From: Clostridiales bacterium
Lineage (GTDB): Bacteria > Bacillota > Clostridia > Oscillospirales > Oscillospiraceae
Length of the DNA: 16,765 nucleotides
Direction: 5' to 3'
Assembly: GCA_021201515.1 (NCBI GenBank)
Contig: JAJQET010000079.1
Location: 1-16,765 of the forward strand
The notes beneath the pieces were generated by a model. The model did no database searches and was not told the origin of the DNA. It worked only from the letters and a program-made list of their open reading frames with translations. Positions within the stretch are counted from its first letter, which is position 1. Every line of letters starts with the position of its first letter. Below, piece after piece: positions 14,532-16,765 of this stretch. Position numbers and translations under genes: made by a program.

Positions 14532-16668
14532 ACTGCTGTGCCTCCCCTTTTGTTGATGCGGTGTTGACCGCCGTGATGTTGGAATGTTCAAAGATCAGCC
14601 GCTTGCTGCAAATCTCCATTGCCGCCGGCCTGTGGGTGACGATCAGCACAGTCTGATTGCCCAGCGCCTTCAGGTTCCGCAGCAGCCTGCGTTCGGTGTC
14701 CTCGTCCAGTGCGGAGGTGGCCTCATCCAGCAGCAGCACCGGCGCATTCCGGTACACCGCCCTTGCGATGGCGATCCGCTGCATCTGTCCCTCGGACAAA
14801 CCTGCGCCCTTTTCCCCCAGCACGGTGCTGTAACCGTTGGGCAGCTCCCGGATGAACTCATCCGCGCAGGCGATGCGGCAGGCCTCCTCCACACGGGCCT
14901 TCTGCTCCTTCGTGTAAGGCGGGGCGTGGAGGAAGTCCACCGCCTCATAAATGCTGCCGGACATCAGCATGTTGCCCTGGGGGACATAGGAAAACCATCT
15001 GCGGGTGGCGGGGGAGATGTCGATGCCTCCGTCAGCATACAGGCTTCCGGACACCGGCGCGTAGATGCCCAGCAGGATTTTCAGCAGCGTGCTCTTGCCG
15101 ATGCCGGAGATGCCGGTCAGGGCGACGATTTCCCCCTTTGCCACGTCGAAGGTGGCCCCGCTGATCACTTCCTCCTCGCCATCGTCATAGATGAAGGTCA
15201 GATTCTCCGCATGGAGGCCGGTGAAGTCCGGAAGGGGTTTTGTGTCCTCCTCCTTCGGCAGCTGCTCCAGCTCCATCAGCCGCTCCGCCGAGGCCAGCAT
15301 GGCATAATACTGGGGCACGTAGCCGGAGATGTTGGCAAAAGGGCTTCTGATCTGGCTGATCAGCTCCAGCACGGCGGTCAGGGTGCCGTAGGTCAGGGTG
15401 CCGTTCAGAATACCGAATCCGCACCAGACCAGGCCAAAGAGATAGCTGCCCTGCATCACCGCACCGAAGCCCACATTGCAGATGTTGGAGAAGGTTCTTC
15501 GCTTCATCCGGGCCTTTTTATGGGCGGCGGCCTTCTCCCCGGTGCGGGCGGCGGCCATATCCTCCGCTTCAAAGCTCTTCAGAATCAGGAGGCTCTCCAC
15601 AGACTCCTGGAGCCAGGAGCGGAGCCTGCCGTCCGTCTCCTGCACCTCCTTGTGCAGCCGTTTCATCCTGCGGCGAAACAGGAAGGTCACGCCAAGCATC
15701 ACCAGCCCGCCCGCCAGGAACAGGCCGCCGAACCGCCAGTCCAGCACCATCAGCACCACCAGGGCACAGACCAGCTGCACCGCCATGGAGCAGATGCCGG
15801 GGATCAGGTCGGTGGCATAATCCGCCACGATCTTCACATCGCTGGTCATGCGGTTTTGCAGCTCGCCGGTATGGTAGACCTTCAGCCCGCTGTAGCGGCT
15901 ACGGAGGATGGTTTCATAGGTATGCTCTTTTAACCGATTCTCGATGGACGCCCGAAGGTGCTCATCCTCCTGCCGGATCACCGCCCTGAGGGCCAGCTGA
16001 GCGACGATGATGCCGAGGAAAATCCCGCACCAGCGAAGAAACATGGCCCGATTCAGCGCCACGGCGTAGTCAATGGCGTTGCGCATCACCAGGGCGAGGA
16101 TGACGGACAAAAACGCCGCCGCGCCCGTGCACAGGGTCAGAAGGAGGATGCCCGACAGACTGTGCTGCGCCATCCGGACGACCCAGCCCAGCGCCGTCTC
16201 TCCCAACAGGCGCTTGCCCAGGGTGCGGATTCCTGTGATTACCTGATGCTTCAGGAGACGGAGGGGATAGATCAGGTCCCAGAACCATACATACAGGCAA
16301 TAGGAGAGGTCTGTGGTGCGGATCTCCCGCTGGCCACGCCTGCCTTTCCCCCGCCAGCAGCTTTCCATGACACCCTTCACGGCGGAAAGGGGGACACGCT
16401 CCAGAGCGAAGGTGTTGTCTCCCCGGATGAGGCAGACGTCCCCGTCAAATCCCATCACGCGGTGCAGCACCTGGGTTCCGTCGGGGCGGACGTACAGCAC
16501 CACGTCGTGCTTCTTCGGCCTGCCCTCCAGCTTCCGAATCAGGACGTGGGAGGCGTAGGTGTAGAGGAGGGGCTGCATACTGACGCCTTTGATCGGTATC
16601 ACAATAAAGCCGGATGCGTCCAACTCATCGAGCTTTGTGGTTTGCGCTGTCCTGGGCTCCTGCTCCAT
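14521..16668 (-). CDS. ABC exporter (TMD-NBD) with fused N-terminal S24/S26 peptidase-like domain
   Basis: Residues 20-102 resemble S24/S26 signal-peptidase-like domains: IPIKGVSMQPLL with Ser30, HDVVLYVRPDGTQVLHRV with His69, and LIRGDNTFALERV with Asp84. The Ser-to-His gap of 39 residues matches the Ser/His type (Sec11, SipW). No membrane segment precedes it, so the domain is predicted cytoplasmic, as is the C39 peptidase of PCAT exporters. An amphipathic stretch (LSYCLYVWFWDLIYPLRLL) leads to a type-1 exporter membrane domain (about 165-470) and an ATPase domain with Walker A GISGIGKST (Lys525), Q-loop Gln564, signature LSEGQ (624-628, Glu where Gly is usual), Walker B VLLLDE (Asp648, Glu649) and switch His679. 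A homodimer is expected. The substrate is unknown: a peptide is inferred from the peptidase, a glucan from the neighbouring synthase. GGAGGTGG seven bases upstream sets the start. Confidence 0.9.
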   Translation of the reverse strand: MEQEPRTAQTTKLDELDASGFIVIPIKGVSMQPLLYTYASHVLIRKLEGRPKKHDVVLYVRPDGTQVLHRVMGFDGDVCLIRGDNTFALERVPLSAVKGVMESCWRGKGRRGQREIRTTDLSYCLYVWFWDLIYPLRLLKHQVITGIRTLGKRLLGETALGWVVRMAQHSLSGILLLTLCTGAAAFLSVILALVMRNAIDYAVALNRAMFLRWCGIFLGIIVAQLALRAVIRQEDEHLRASIENRLKEHTYETILRSRYSGLKVYHTGELQNRMTSDVKIVADYATDLIPGICSMAVQLVCALVVLMVLDWRFGGLFLAGGLVMLGVTFLFRRRMKRLHKEVQETDGRLRSWLQESVESLLILKSFEAEDMAAARTGEKAAAHKKARMKRRTFSNICNVGFGAVMQGSYLFGLVWCGFGILNGTLTYGTLTAVLELISQIRSPFANISGYVPQYYAMLASAERLMELEQLPKEEDTKPLPDFTGLHAENLTFIYDDGEEEVISGATFDVAKGEIVALTGISGIGKSTLLKILLGIYAPVSGSLYADGGIDISPATRRWFSYVPQGNMLMSGSIYEAVDFLHAPPYTKEQKARVEEACRIACADEFIRELPNGYSTVLGEKGAGLSEGQMQRIAIARAVYRNAPVLLLDEATSALDEDTERRLLRNLKALGNQTVLIVTHRPAAMEICSKRLIFEHSNITAVNTASTKGEAQQYEA

Positions 16669-16675
16669 GTTACCA

Positions 16676-16680
16676 CCTCC
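16676..16680 (-). promoter_or_regulatory. Ribosome binding site of the peptidase-ABC gene
   Basis: GGAGG (continuing TGG) lies seven bases before the ATG at 16668. The remaining bases to the window end (16681-16765) hold no recognisable gene or promoter; CGGTTCC is repeated at 16680-16686 and 16696-16702, too short to interpret. Confidence 0.8.
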
Positions 16681-16765
16681 GGTTCCGTTGCTGTACGGTT
16701 CCCCAAATCAAATTGAAAGTGTTCCTGCTGCCGTTTCCTGCGGCGCGGGGCACAATATTATTTAT

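Noticed and set aside
14532..14591. Upstream ATG at 14591 adding 20 residues to the pseudo-deacetylase
   Set aside because: It lies deep inside the ABC gene, the added residues (RRSTPHQQKGRHSS) precede a good signal anchor, and the GGGGAGG site fits the ATG at 14531.
16680..16702. Direct repeat CGGTTCC (16-base period) upstream of the peptidase-ABC gene
   Set aside because: Seven-base repeats are expected by chance and the second copy is not linked to a visible promoter.

Overview
This GC-rich window reads as a chromosomal segment of a Gram-positive Firmicute, most likely a clostridial gut bacterium of the Oscillospirales type. The evidence is the gene order ylxM-ffh-rpsP-khpA-rimM-trmD, the pairing of mltG with a U32-family gene as in Bacillus yrrL...yrrO, strong GGAGG ribosome binding sites, and a textbook sigma-A promoter. 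The taxonomic placement is inference.

Layout. (1) 1-2288, plus strand: the 3' part of mltG (peptidoglycan endolytic transglycosylase) overlaps by 4 nt a U32-family gene of the TrhP/YrrO tRNA-hydroxylation type. A strong hairpin at 2304-2338 separates this pair from the next operon, which converges on it. (2) 6154-2344, minus strand: a housekeeping operon for protein targeting, ribosome and tRNA maturation. A consensus promoter drives ylxM, ffh, rpsP, khpA, rimM and trmD. Two things are odd here. ffh is split by an in-frame TAG codon exactly between its GTPase (NG) part and its M domain. A strong intrinsic terminator lies inside the operon between khpA and rimM. (3) 6291-13484, plus strand: one giant gene for a 2397-residue cyclic beta-1,2-glucan synthase-like protein (GT84 glycosyltransferase, membrane segments, glycoamylase-like cyclisation domain, GH94 phosphorylase-like domain), preceded by a possible 28-codon leader ORF. 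(4) 16668-13566, minus strand: a two-gene unit. The first encodes an unusual fusion of an N-terminal S24/S26-type serine peptidase-like domain with a complete ABC exporter half-transporter. The second overlaps it by 11 nt and encodes a membrane-anchored coiled-coil protein whose body looks like a polysaccharide deacetylase that has lost its metal-binding residues. A hairpin at 13511-13542 terminates this unit and probably the glucan synthase gene as well.

How the genes may work together. The central block is core machinery. The right half looks like accessory cell-envelope export. Two readings compete for the ABC gene: a peptide exporter with a built-in processing protease (an S26-type analogue of the C39-peptidase PCAT transporters), or a glucan exporter acting with the neighbouring synthase, as NdvA does with NdvB in rhizobia. 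The Ser-His-Asp pattern of the fused domain favours the first. Proximity to the synthase gene is the only support for the second.

No rRNA, tRNA, CRISPR array, insertion sequence or phage gene was seen. Apart from the promoter and leader region (6070-6290) there is no gap over 100 bases between genes; the last 97 bases hold a ribosome binding site and nothing else recognisable.
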